Part shown: positions 52,744-61,043 of the stretch, piece by piece
Numbering within the stretch: position 1 is the first letter of the stretch
Layout of the letters: every line of letters begins with the position of its first letter
Source: JAJFHI01 sp050633705
GTDB taxonomy: Bacteria > Pseudomonadota > Alphaproteobacteria > Rhizobiales > Hyphomicrobiaceae
Length of the DNA: 64,000 bases
Reading direction: 5' to 3'
NCBI GenBank assembly: GCA_050633705.1
Contig: JBOEGZ010000017.1
Location: 17,594 to 81,593, forward strand
Program-made: the position numbers and the translations under genes
Notes under the pieces: generated by a model
The model's database searches: none
Seen by the model: the letters and a program-made list of their open reading frames with translations, nothing else
Told to the model about the DNA's origin: nothing

Positions 52744-53550
52744 CTACACAAACGCGGCACCTAAACTTTCCAATTTCAGCTCACGCGACATCACGTCTGC
52801 AACGATGTTAACCTCGGCACTAATTACGGACGCGTCAGCGACAGGTGTTTTATCCTCACAAAGATTTCGAATATTTGACAATCGCGGTATTGTCCCAAAA
52901 ACTTGGAGCCCAAAGCGATCAGTCACGGTATCGGAACAAATCTTTACAAACTCAACCCCTTGCTCCTGATCAAGACGATTGAATACTATACCGGCAATTC
53001 TTGACCTAAGTCTTTCATCGAGAAGCTCAAGCGTTCCGATTGTAGCGGCCAACCCCCCTCCCTGAGCAAAATCAGCAACCAATAGAATTTGCGGGTCAAG
53101 TTTTTCAATGGTCATCTCTGCGAAAATCGAGTTCTGCCATTCCACGATACCGCCCGTCCCTTCAGATATTACGATCTTGTTGTTCGATGTAATATCAGCT
53201 AACGCCTCTTCGACAAATTTTTGCAATTGCTCTGGTTTAGTTCTTTCTTCCAAATTTCCAGTGCATTTGTCACCGTTGATAAGAAGGTTGAAGTCCGTGC
53301 TTGTGTTCTCTGACGAATAAAGAAATCGAACTGGATACATGGATGATGTTGGTTCTTGGCCTGCCGCGATGCATTGGATATAAATTTCAGCTGGCAACGA
53401 GCCTTGTGACAGTGGGTCAATGCAATCGATAATAAGAGCCTTAAACGGTATTGCCTCACAATTCTTCGATTTCATCAATCGCAGAAGTCCACTTGTGATG
53501 ACATTTTTTCCAGCCCAAGAATTTGTTCCAGCAATTAGAATATTACGCAT
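52744..53550 (-). CDS. stand-alone CobQ/BioD-like P-loop ATPase
   Basis: The 268-residue protein equals only the N-terminal ATPase domain of cobyric acid synthase. P-loop AGTNSWAGKNVITSGLLRLM (about 7-26) has Asn after the Lys, where Ser or Thr is usual. PAEIYIQCIAAGQEPTSSMYPV (about 53-74) follows the CobQ order, IVISEGTGGIVEWQNS (about 125-140) and LLVADFAQGGGLAATIGTLEL (about 156-176) too, then GIVFNRL. The glutamine amidotransferase half is missing. It could amidate nothing alone, so perhaps it acts as a DTBS-like ligase. Its AT-rich codons mark it as acquired. Confidence 0.72.
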   Translation of the reverse strand: MRNILIAGTNSWAGKNVITSGLLRLMKSKNCEAIPFKALIIDCIDPLSQGSLPAEIYIQCIAAGQEPTSSMYPVRFLYSSENTSTDFNLLINGDKCTGNLEERTKPEQLQKFVEEALADITSNNKIVISEGTGGIVEWQNSIFAEMTIEKLDPQILLVADFAQGGGLAATIGTLELLDERLRSRIAGIVFNRLDQEQGVEFVKICSDTVTDRFGLQVFGTIPRLSNIRNLCEDKTPVADASVISAEVNIVADVMSRELKLESLGAAFV

Positions 53551-53984
53551 ATGAAATCACCCCAACCTGAAACAGGCCTTCTACCATCGATTATAACAAA
53601 ATTTAACTAGCATCTGAACGCAGTAGTTGGCGTCAGATCCAATAATATCTTGCAGACAGTATAACGTTTGCGCGGGTAGGCGCTTAGGTGCAATTGTTTG
53701 TCTCAACCAAACTGAGTAGCTACACTGCAGCGGACATCTCAAGCATGCACCCACCTGCCCTTCGTATTATTCACTCAATTTTGACCAGTGATTGTAGTTC
53801 AAACCTTAACCAGAAGTAGCCCGTATTGCAACATCCGACCACACCACAAACCGCAATGTGTCATTTCCAGACAACAAGTGCCTGCCTATCCGTCTCAGTT
53901 CTTCGGTTCAGAAATGACATCACAAAACAAATGTTAAACCTCAGTTTTGGACTAGTTTGATAGATAGGTTGACGCGAGACTTCC
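53551..53984. other. 434-base region without a recognisable gene
   Basis: It is AT-rich and lies before the CobQ-like gene; it should hold that gene's promoter. Nothing else was seen. Confidence 0.4.
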
Positions 53985-54128
53985 TTAGGAAGAACCGCAT
54001 TTGAAAAGTCCTTCAAGAGCTGTCTCGATATCGCCATAAACGTAGCACGCGCCAAAGTCGTCCGGCAAAACCTCGTTGTCAAATTCTGAATCAGTGCCGT
54101 TAAGAAATGTGCTGACTAACTCACCCAT
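53985..54128 (-). CDS. short hypothetical frame, possibly a gene fragment
   Basis: A 47-residue frame from ATG 54128 reads MGELVSTFLNGTDSEFDNEV then DDFGACYVYGDIETALEGLF. It looks like the first part of a longer acidic protein. No matching continuation past TAA 53985 was found. Real expression is uncertain. Confidence 0.3.
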   Translation of the reverse strand: MGELVSTFLNGTDSEFDNEVLPDDFGACYVYGDIETALEGLFKCGSS

Positions 54129-54255
54129 TAGTCAGTCGTGCTCTTTAGTGACGTCATGTTTGACAATTGCGGATATAAGCGTCTCTAGAATTGCTTTTTT
54201 TCGATACTAGCGGATGCCAACGCAGCATCTTTTCAATAATTGTAAAGCCCTCTCG

Positions 54256-54478
54256 CTATGGGGCAGTTTGATGTAAAGTTTCGGGCACGAGTGGGTGCAT
54301 GTTCAGGATCTGGTGCGGACGGGTGTGATTGTACTGTCTGAGCTACTGATTGATGACCACACGGACTTGGTCAACGCTCGTAAACCATTCAGCATTGAGC
54401 ATCTCTCGGCGGAGCGTCCCGTTAAAGCGCTCGTTGTGTCCATTCTCCCATGCATTGCCCGGCAGGCCCCCAGCACAT
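54256..54478 (-). pseudogene. IS3-family transposase C-terminal remnant
   Basis: Leftward translation gives WENGHNERFNGTLRREMLNA, then DQVRVVINQ, a TAG, and LRQYNHTRPHQILN to a final stop at 54256. The E of WENG is the last DDE catalytic residue, and YNHTRPH is the usual end of IS3 OrfB. An in-frame stop and loss of all upstream parts make it a dead fragment. Confidence 0.78.
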
Positions 54479-54610
54479 CTTTGCTAGACGCCAGATGGAC
54501 ATCTACCTCACACGTAATCCTTAAATGTCTTCGTCTGAATGCCGCTTTCGCGCCATCTATCCACCCTTTCATCTTTGGTAGAGTTTTAGAAAGTTTGTCG
54601 ATCAACTTTA

Positions 54611-54933
54611 AGGGGCAAAGGCAGGGGCGCGGCACGTGACCGAGTTGGGCGCTTCGAGCTTGCTGACGGCGGGATACTTCTTTCTAGATGAGGTCGGGGA
54701 AATTCCCCTTGAGCTGCAATTCAAACTCCTACGTGTATTGCAAGAGGGAACGTTTGAAAGAGTGGATGAAAAAAGACGCGGCACGTCGATGTCAGAATAA
54801 TTGCAGCGACCAATCGCAACTTGAAAGAAGAAGTTAAACAGGGACGTTTTCGCGAGGATCTGTTTTCCGGCTGAATGTGTTTCCAATCGAATGCTTGCCA
54901 CTGCGTCAACGTCGCGATGACATCGCGCTGCGG
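54611..54933 (+). pseudogene. sigma-54-dependent activator remnant (AAA+ domain)
   Basis: Pieces in shifting frames read DRVGRFELADGGI, FLDEVGEIPLELQFKLLRVLQ, HVDVRIIAATNRNLKEEVKQ, GRFREDLF and LRQRRDDIAL, in family order. They cover the part of the sigma-54 interaction domain from the GAFTGA side to sensor I and II. Three or more frameshifts and missing ends leave no function. The rest of 54129-55124 shows no intact gene. Confidence 0.75.
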
Positions 54934-55124
54934 GGCCCGGTGGTGCGGCCGAACTCTTTGGTATGAAGACACAAAGGCTCTATTCGAGCATCCGAAAACA
55001 AAAAAACCGTCCCCCGCTGAATGCCCCTTTGAATTGAGCAACTACGCACAGCAGTTGCAGACCTCACGTTGGACAAACATATCCGAGCTGAGGCAGCGTA
55101 GTGAAACCTCAAATGGATTGCAGA

Positions 55125-55781
55125 TCAGTGGCGGCACAATTTTGCATAGTCGGTATAGCCACGGTGCAGACGCTGGAATTCGACCGACAGGCCATGTAGT
55201 TGCGCGGTATCGCAAATGTGCGGCTCGAAATCATATCTCGGTGTCACCGTGTAGTGGGAGAGGAAGGCAAACAGCATCCTCTTGAAAGCTTTCGGTAGGC
55301 GCTCGCATTGACCGAAATCGACGATGTGCAGTTCGCCGCCCGGCGCAAGCATTCCTGCAGCATGATTGAGCGCCAAGACCCAGCCAGGTATCATGGAAAG
55401 CGCATAGGAAAAGAAAACGCGATCAAACGACTCTTGGTCAAAAGTGGTTCTCGGATCGAAGTTGGTCGCATCACCCTGGTTCAGAGTAACACGGTTGGAA
55501 ACCCCCTGGTGGGCAAGCGAAGCGCTTGCCGTGTCAAGCATTGCATTGGATACATCAACGCCGAACAAAGATGCTTCAGGGTAACGCCGCGCGGCCTTGA
55601 CGAGGTTCCAGGCGGTGCCGCAACCAATCTCCAGAATACGATTACCCGGAGCAGGCCGGAGTTGGGTTATGAGATGCTTACGGCCGATCAGATAATGCGT
55701 GCGCGTGGCGTCATAGATGTAACGCTGGTAGCGGTAGTGCCGGTCCATTCGGGCGGCATCAGATGTGACGCTGGCTTGCAT
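55125..55781 (-). CDS. btaB: BtaB-type methyltransferase for betaine lipid DGTS
   Basis: The 218-residue SAM methyltransferase starts MQASVTSDAARMDRHYRYQR, with YIYDATRTHYLIGRKHLI (about 22-39), motif I ILEIGCGTAWNLVKAARRYP (about 52-71), FGVDVSNAMLDTA, and VFFSYALSMIPGW (about 122-134). This pattern is that of BtaB, which adds three methyl groups to diacylglyceryl-homoserine. ATG 55781 follows AAGGAGG, four bases after the btaA stop. It is last in plcP-agt-btaA-btaB. The assignment depends on btaA next to it and on the matching start motif. Confidence 0.88.
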   Translation of the reverse strand: MQASVTSDAARMDRHYRYQRYIYDATRTHYLIGRKHLITQLRPAPGNRILEIGCGTAWNLVKAARRYPEASLFGVDVSNAMLDTASASLAHQGVSNRVTLNQGDATNFDPRTTFDQESFDRVFFSYALSMIPGWVLALNHAAGMLAPGGELHIVDFGQCERLPKAFKRMLFAFLSHYTVTPRYDFEPHICDTAQLHGLSVEFQRLHRGYTDYAKLCRH

Positions 55782-55785
55782 CGAC

Positions 55786-57060
55786 TCAAGCCTCCTTGGT
55801 GTAGAGATGAAAGCCGCCGTAAATGGCCGAGCGGTCGCGTGCGCCAAGCTCGGCAGAGCGATCGGTCTCATATCGCCACTGAGACAGGATACTGTCAGGG
55901 ACATGGTCGGGCAGTATGGTTCTGGTGCCCGCCGTCCGGAAAATGACACGCGCGCCAGGCCGTGCGGTACGGGTGATCTCGTGCCAAAGATCAGACAGAA
56001 TGTCGGAGGTCATCCAGTCCTGCGCATCGAGAAGCACAAAGCGATCGACGCTCGCCATCGCCAGGCCGGCAAGATGCGAAGTCAGCGACACATTTAAAAC
56101 GCGCACGTCTGCAATCCGCTCGCGCAATGCATCGTAGTTTGTTGGCTCTAAATAGGGCGGGAGTGGTCCGTTGTCGGTTGTGTCATAGGCGCGGTTGAAG
56201 GCCTGCCAGGCGAAGTAGTTGTCTTTAAGATCAAATCCGCAAGCGAGACGTTCGAGCCGCTCCTCGATCACTTCGTGCATTGGCCGACCTTCGCTCAGAG
56301 CCTCGTATTGCGCTGGCGGAATGCCGAGACCGAAAAGTGAGGCTCGGTTATCGAGCAGGCGGTGCACGAGAGGGCGACGCAAGAGCGGACGAATTTCGCG
56401 TTCGAAGATTTCGCGTTGCTGTTCGAAATTCTTTGCCGTCACCATTGCTGCAGGATTTCCACCGAGCATGCGCGCAAGCGCATGTCCAGTGGCGATGAAG
56501 CGGCCGAGCAAGCCGGTGCGATAAAAGCCTCTGGCGAATGCGCTTATACGGCGACGGCCTTGCCAGTCTCGCGAGGTCCAGTAGCGTTGCGTTTCGGCAT
56601 CGAGGTGGCGGGACAATTCGAGATCAAACATCCGGACGTTGCGTTGGTTGGAGGCATCGGCGAACAGGTTATAGAAACCCTCGTAGGGCAGGTGGCGGAT
56701 GGCTGCAGCCTTCAGACGATTGAGAGCAATGTGTGCGGTGTTGAGGTCAACGCCTGTAATCTTGACTGGAGCGGCAGTGAGATAGGACAGGATATTGCAA
56801 CCGCCAGAAGCGATCGCAACAATGTGCTGGCCAGGTTTCAAGTCCATCGCCTCGATATCGACAAGGGGGTCTTCCCATATTTGCGGGTAGACGAGACCGG
56901 AAAAGGCATGGGTAAACAATCGCTCGCTCAATCCGGCGCGCGAGAGGCGTGCATGACGGTGAACAGCGGCGCCGACAAGCGCCTTGCTGCGACGGCGCGT
57001 GATGTCGCTGTCGTGGATGTCTTGTTCGATTTCGGCTGTAGTCATTTCCAGTGTCCTCAT
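55786..57060 (-). CDS. btaA: S-adenosylmethionine:diacylglycerol 3-amino-3-carboxypropyltransferase (BtaA)
   Basis: The 424-residue protein has the DUF3419 pattern: LVYPQIWEDPLVDIEAMDL (about 52-70), IVAIASGGCNILSYLTAAP (about 76-94), GVDLNTAHIALNRLKAAAI and NVSLTSHLAGLAMASVDRFVLLDAQDWM (about 312-340). BtaA moves the aminocarboxypropyl group of SAM to diacylglycerol, giving diacylglyceryl-homoserine, at the membrane surface. The ATG at 57060 overlaps the end of the glycosyltransferase gene (ATGA); a second ATG at 57045 is possible. Length is normal for the family. Confidence 0.95.
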   Translation of the reverse strand: MRTLEMTTAEIEQDIHDSDITRRRSKALVGAAVHRHARLSRAGLSERLFTHAFSGLVYPQIWEDPLVDIEAMDLKPGQHIVAIASGGCNILSYLTAAPVKITGVDLNTAHIALNRLKAAAIRHLPYEGFYNLFADASNQRNVRMFDLELSRHLDAETQRYWTSRDWQGRRRISAFARGFYRTGLLGRFIATGHALARMLGGNPAAMVTAKNFEQQREIFEREIRPLLRRPLVHRLLDNRASLFGLGIPPAQYEALSEGRPMHEVIEERLERLACGFDLKDNYFAWQAFNRAYDTTDNGPLPPYLEPTNYDALRERIADVRVLNVSLTSHLAGLAMASVDRFVLLDAQDWMTSDILSDLWHEITRTARPGARVIFRTAGTRTILPDHVPDSILSQWRYETDRSAELGARDRSAIYGGFHLYTKEA

Positions 57061-58136
57061 CTCAGTGATGTGTAGCCGCTCCCACGCAACCGAGACATGT
57101 GCGAGGATTGGAAAAAGTTTGATCGTGGAGCGTCGGATGCGGCGCGCGCTGCACGAATATTGGCGCAAAAATGTTTTGCAGATCGCGTCCAACTGAATTC
57201 GGCCGCACGGCGGCAGGCATCATTTCGTTTGAGACTCAAGGCGCGACGTGCAGCACTTGTCAGGTCCTCGTCGAGGATGCCGCTCAATCCGTTTTCAACA
57301 ATATCGACTGGCCCGGTTACAGGATAAGCCGCGACCGGTAGGCCGGAGGCCATGGCTTCCAAGACGACAAGCCCGAAGGTGTCGGTACGGCTTGGGAAGA
57401 CAAAGACATCGGCAGAAGCATATAACTCGGCGAGTTCTATGCCATGCTTGGCTCCGGTAAACAGCACTTCGGGGAAATTGTTCCGAAGTATCGACAGGTG
57501 GGGGCCGTCTCCAACGACAACCTTGCGGCCCGGCAGATCTGCTCGAAGAAATGCCTCGATGTTTTTTTCACGCGAGATGCGACCGACGTAAAGGAACACC
57601 GGTCCTTCTCCCAATAACCGGACATCACGGCGATGGAAAAGATCCAGGTCGACGCCACGCGACCAGCGCAACAGATTCCGAAAACCCCGCGCCTGCAAAT
57701 CGGCTTCGAGGGACGCCGTAGCGACCATGACCCCGGCACTTTTGGCATGGAAGCGGCGCTCAAACGCATAGAACCATGACGTCGGCAACCCGACGATCTT
57801 GGCGGCATATTCGGGGAACTTGGTGTGATAGCTCGTCGTGAACGGCTGCTTGTGAGCAAGACAGTATCGCCGCATTGCCCATCCGATCGGGCCTTCCGTG
57901 GCAATGTGTATCCAGTCAGGTCGCGCTCGTTTCACCTGTTGGCCAAGTCGCGCTACGCTGGCCCATGCCACCTTGATGCTGCGGTAACCGGGAAGCGGTA
58001 AGGTTGCAAACTGCTCTGGTGTGACGAGCGAGACGCACACACCTTGGCGCGGCAGTTCCTCTTGCATCCGCGTTAGCGTCGTAACGACCCCATTCACCTG
58101 GGGGTGCCAGGCGTCAGTGGCAATCAGGAGGCGCAT
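57057..58136 (-). CDS. family 4 glycosyltransferase, probable glycolipid synthase (Agt-like)
   Basis: The 359-residue GT-B enzyme has IATDAWHPQVNGVVTTL (about 5-21), EGPIGWAMRRYC and TTSYHTKFPEY (about 99-109), the donor region VFLYVGRISREKNIEAFL (about 185-202), and VFVFPSRTDTFGLVVLEAMASGLP (about 247-270) with the EX7E pattern. These mark the SqdX/Agt-like group that glycosylates diacylglycerol. In Agrobacterium and marine relatives agt lies with plcP and makes glucosyl or glucuronosyl lipid under phosphate stress. Here its ATG follows the plcP stop directly, and its stop overlaps btaA. The sugar specificity cannot be read from the sequence. Confidence 0.85.
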   Translation of the reverse strand: MRLLIATDAWHPQVNGVVTTLTRMQEELPRQGVCVSLVTPEQFATLPLPGYRSIKVAWASVARLGQQVKRARPDWIHIATEGPIGWAMRRYCLAHKQPFTTSYHTKFPEYAAKIVGLPTSWFYAFERRFHAKSAGVMVATASLEADLQARGFRNLLRWSRGVDLDLFHRRDVRLLGEGPVFLYVGRISREKNIEAFLRADLPGRKVVVGDGPHLSILRNNFPEVLFTGAKHGIELAELYASADVFVFPSRTDTFGLVVLEAMASGLPVAAYPVTGPVDIVENGLSGILDEDLTSAARRALSLKRNDACRRAAEFSWTRSAKHFCANIRAARAASDAPRSNFFQSSHMSRLRGSGYTSLR

Positions 58137-58949
58137 TTAGGCCGCCTCCCGTGACTGACGTACGACGACGGTTCCAGCTTCGGCAGTTCTGCTAGTCGGG
58201 ACGTGCCAGTGTACGACCTTCATTTCGCCGGTTGGGGTTTCGAGAATAGCCGTGCAACTCTCAACCCAGTCGCCACAGTTCAGGTAATGTATGCCGTCGA
58301 TCATGCGGTCGGCGGCATGGTGGATGTGGCCACAGATAATGCCGTCGGCGCCGCGGCGGCGTGCGACGTCGGCCAACGCATTCTCGAACTCACCAATAAA
58401 GCCGACAGCGGTTTTGATGCGACTTTTCAGATAGGCCGAGAGCGACCAGTAGCCGAGTCCAAGGTGACGGCGCGTCCAATTGAGCGGTGCGTTGCTCCAC
58501 AAAGCGATCTCATAGCCCCGGTCTCCCAGGAATGCCAGCCATTTGGCGTAGCGAACGACGACGTCGAACTCATCGCCATGCATGACCAAGTAGCGTCGTC
58601 CGTCTGGTTGCACGTGGATGGTGTCGCGAAGGATCTCTATCTCGCCGAAAGATTGACCACAATAGTCGCGCAGTGCCTCGTCATGGTTGCCAGGAATGAA
58701 GACGATCCGTGCACCCTTGCGCACCTTACGTAAAAGCTTTTGCAGCACGTCATTGTGGGATTGTGACCAAGCGGGCCCACGCCGCACCTTCCAAAAATCT
58801 ACGATATCTCCAACAAGATAGTAGGTATCCGCTTCGACATTCTTGAGGAAATCAAGAAGTGCGGATGCTTGTGCGGCACGCGTCCCCAAATGGACGTCAG
58901 ATATGAATACCGAACGATATTGCCCGGAATTTTTATCGTTCTCGGCCAA
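58137..58949 (-). CDS. plcP: PlcP-type metallophosphoesterase (phospholipase C, LpxH-like fold)
   Basis: The 270-residue protein has all metallophosphoesterase motifs: FISDVHLGT (about 15-23), VGDIVDFW (about 46-53), FIPGNHDEAL (about 83-92), VMHGDEFD (about 121-128) and ICGHIHHAA (about 204-212). By fold it resembles LpxH, but the operon context with agt, btaA and btaB points to PlcP, the Sinorhizobium phospholipase C that removes phosphate heads from membrane lipids and frees diacylglycerol. It is first in the operon, so it would make the substrate for the following three enzymes. No clear signal peptide is present. Confidence 0.87.
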   Translation of the reverse strand: MAENDKNSGQYRSVFISDVHLGTRAAQASALLDFLKNVEADTYYLVGDIVDFWKVRRGPAWSQSHNDVLQKLLRKVRKGARIVFIPGNHDEALRDYCGQSFGEIEILRDTIHVQPDGRRYLVMHGDEFDVVVRYAKWLAFLGDRGYEIALWSNAPLNWTRRHLGLGYWSLSAYLKSRIKTAVGFIGEFENALADVARRRGADGIICGHIHHAADRMIDGIHYLNCGDWVESCTAILETPTGEMKVVHWHVPTSRTAEAGTVVVRQSREAA

Positions 58950-59364
58950 GGTTCAACTCCCCCTAACGATTCTCAGGGGTAAGAGACCAGACTCATATTT
59001 CAAGTATGTGACAAGCTGCCTTGGACAGTTTATATTCGTGTGTCGGTGTCGATCAAATTTCGTCTATTAACCAAGTGGCAGACGATCACGCGCAGAGATC
59101 TTTTTGGCGGCTTTTTGTCCGTTAGCGACGAAATAGTTTCGAATGCATCGAATTTGTCTGATGTTGATGCCAGAGCGAAAGAGGACATCTTGCACATGGA
59201 TCGGTGTGAGTGACCCATGGCGGAATCCATTTAGCTGTGGTTTCGGCTTCAGTGTTTCGCTCAAACGCGGCGCTCTGAAGATTGCAACACCTCTTTACTG
59301 AGAAGTCGTGCACCTGGATTGATTGCCCTGACGCCTAAAATTAACCCGAGAACAGAATGGCCGA
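58950..59364. other. upstream region of the lipid operon with repeat copy C
   Basis: The first 150 bases should hold the plcP promoter. A CTGTCC and a TTGTCACA are present on the leftward strand near 59010-59035, but their spacing does not fit the 11-bp Pho box, so PhoB control is not shown. The rest holds the repeat copy at 59136-59217 and no gene. Confidence 0.45.
59136..59217 (-). repeat. dispersed repeat, copy C
   Basis: It is identical over 82 bases to 34683-34764. It is intergenic, between plcP and the TadG-like gene. Confidence 0.9.
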
Positions 59365-60666
59365 TTACTTGGTCAATCGTACATCTGAGAAAAGTCGGAT
59401 ACCGTTATTAATTTTGAATTCTGGGTCTGGTGTAATTTCAAAAACGGTGCTGCCAACAAACTCCACACTCAAAGCGACAATTGATGTACGTGCTCTTTCG
59501 ACACGAACTGCCGTATTTCCGCTCAAATGGAAGTCGTCATTCGGTAAGTAGATCGCACCATCAATAAAGACATCTGAATTTCCCCCAATCGATGACTTGC
59601 CTTTCGGGGTTGTAGGGTCCTTATAAATTACAATGCGCTCCAGATCGGGGTCCGTCATGGCGGAAATACGAAACTCTGCTGTCGCTTTGATGTCGTATTG
59701 CGTTACGCCCTGACCAAAGTGAAGGTAAACTTCGTCTCCCGTGACGTTTGCATTGCCGCCGATTGATACATCTCCATCGGTGAAGAAGTATTGTCCTGGG
59801 CTCAGTTCAACATCAGCACCATTTATTCTCGTTGTTCCACAATATCGCCCTGGCGTTAGCGTGACGGTGCCAGAACCATTTATTGTCGTCCCGACGACGT
59901 TGCCATTATCAATACCGAAATCACATGCAATGGGAACGTAAGGCGGCGACCAATTTGCAAAAGGATCAGGTACAACTGGGCAGTCATCTGTTGGTGCTGG
60001 AGACACAGCAGCATTTGAGATTGAGTGCGCGCCAACGGAGCAATAACCAGCGGCAGTCGTTGAAAACCCACCCTCGAACATCATCGCTTGTGCTTGCTGG
60101 TAGGAGTTGGCCCAGAACCAACAGTCCGGCGCGTTAACCGCCCCTGCACCGTGCATATAAATAGCATCGACCTGTGTCGGATCCAATGCCAGTACACATA
60201 TTCTTGCGGGCCCTTCGATGGCTTGAGCTTCGGCGATTGCCCCGATATCAATCCAGTCGATACTTGTAATTGCCATTATTGACGTCGGCAACTTGCTGGT
60301 CAATTCCACTGAGATAATGTAGTCTTTTTCATTCACCGAAATGTTCTTGATTGGTGGTGTGGAGTTGTAAAGTTCTTTGTCGTCTAGTTTCGCCTCCATG
60401 TATTGATCTATTGCCGTCAGAACATCATTTTTCGTTGCAGTGGGATCACGGAATCTATTGACACCTTGTAGCGCGGCGCCATCAGCGATCAATTGAAGAT
60501 GATTGTCGGCGGAGACACCCCGCGAGGAATCAAATGCGACGCCAGCTGCTAGAAGAAGTGGGATCAGAGAGAAAGCGAATAACAAAGTCGTGCTGCCACT
60601 GTTGTCTCCAGTCCAACTGCCGAAGAACTGTTTAATACAACTTGGTATAGAGTGGAAAACTGACAT
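59365..60666 (-). CDS. TadG-like pilus assembly / surface protein
   Basis: The 433-residue protein has one N-terminal helix with the TadE/TadG pattern: GDNSGSTTLLFAFSLIPLLLAAGVAFDSSR (about 21-50), then NHLQLIADGAALQGVNRF, as in Flp pilus pseudopilins of the TadG sort. The rest is extracytoplasmic, beta-rich, with several Cys and Gly/Asn-rich turns (TINGSGTVTLTPGRYCGTT, about 282-300; SIGGNANVTGDEVYLHFG). The later part resembles the DUF7305-like polymer-forming domain of some Tad proteins. ATG 60666 is preferred; the open frame reaches 60720. No other tad genes are in the window. Confidence 0.75.
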   Translation of the reverse strand: MSVFHSIPSCIKQFFGSWTGDNSGSTTLLFAFSLIPLLLAAGVAFDSSRGVSADNHLQLIADGAALQGVNRFRDPTATKNDVLTAIDQYMEAKLDDKELYNSTPPIKNISVNEKDYIISVELTSKLPTSIMAITSIDWIDIGAIAEAQAIEGPARICVLALDPTQVDAIYMHGAGAVNAPDCWFWANSYQQAQAMMFEGGFSTTAAGYCSVGAHSISNAAVSPAPTDDCPVVPDPFANWSPPYVPIACDFGIDNGNVVGTTINGSGTVTLTPGRYCGTTRINGADVELSPGQYFFTDGDVSIGGNANVTGDEVYLHFGQGVTQYDIKATAEFRISAMTDPDLERIVIYKDPTTPKGKSSIGGNSDVFIDGAIYLPNDDFHLSGNTAVRVERARTSIVALSVEFVGSTVFEITPDPEFKINNGIRLFSDVRLTK

Positions 60667-61043
60667 TTCGAAGTTCCGATCAAATGGCTTCAGAAGTAAC
60701 CATAACAAGACGATGAACAATTAAATCTGACGAACTTAGATAAAGGTGTAGGTAAACACCTTCTGCTGTTTCGGAACTTCAAATTTTGTAAATGAATGCC
60801 AAATAAGAGTAGCAATTTGAAACAATTTGCCGCGGAATTGTTTTGGTGAGAATGTCTTGTTCTCTGTTGGGCCATCGCAACGTTTGTCGTAAGCGTTGAA
60901 TTTGCCTGATGTTGATGCCAGAGCGGAAGAGATCGCCGCGCACTTGAATTGATGCGAATGACCCGCTGCGAAGTCGTGGGCAAGTGGTGCGCAACTTCTA
61001 TTGATTTCCGCAGCTATAACAGAGACTGACATTCGTATCTTGA
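60667..61043. other. 377-base intergenic region with repeat copy D
   Basis: It contains the TadG promoter side and repeat copy D (60870-60964). No gene or terminator was recognised. Confidence 0.45.
60870..60964 (-). repeat. dispersed repeat, copy D
   Basis: It matches copy B (50008-50092) from GCAACgTTTGTCGTaaGCG onward and shares the central 25 bases with copies A and C. It ends with GATGCGAATGACCC, close to the GTGTGAGTGACCC end of A and C, so all four descend from one element. Confidence 0.8.

Noticed and set aside
54295..54639. 114-codon rightward frame
   Set aside because: It is opposite the IS3 remnant, whose leftward translation matches the transposase end.
58985..59045. Pho box upstream of plcP
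   Set aside because: CTGTC-like half-sites are present but not at 11-bp spacing, so PhoB control is not supported by the sequence alone.
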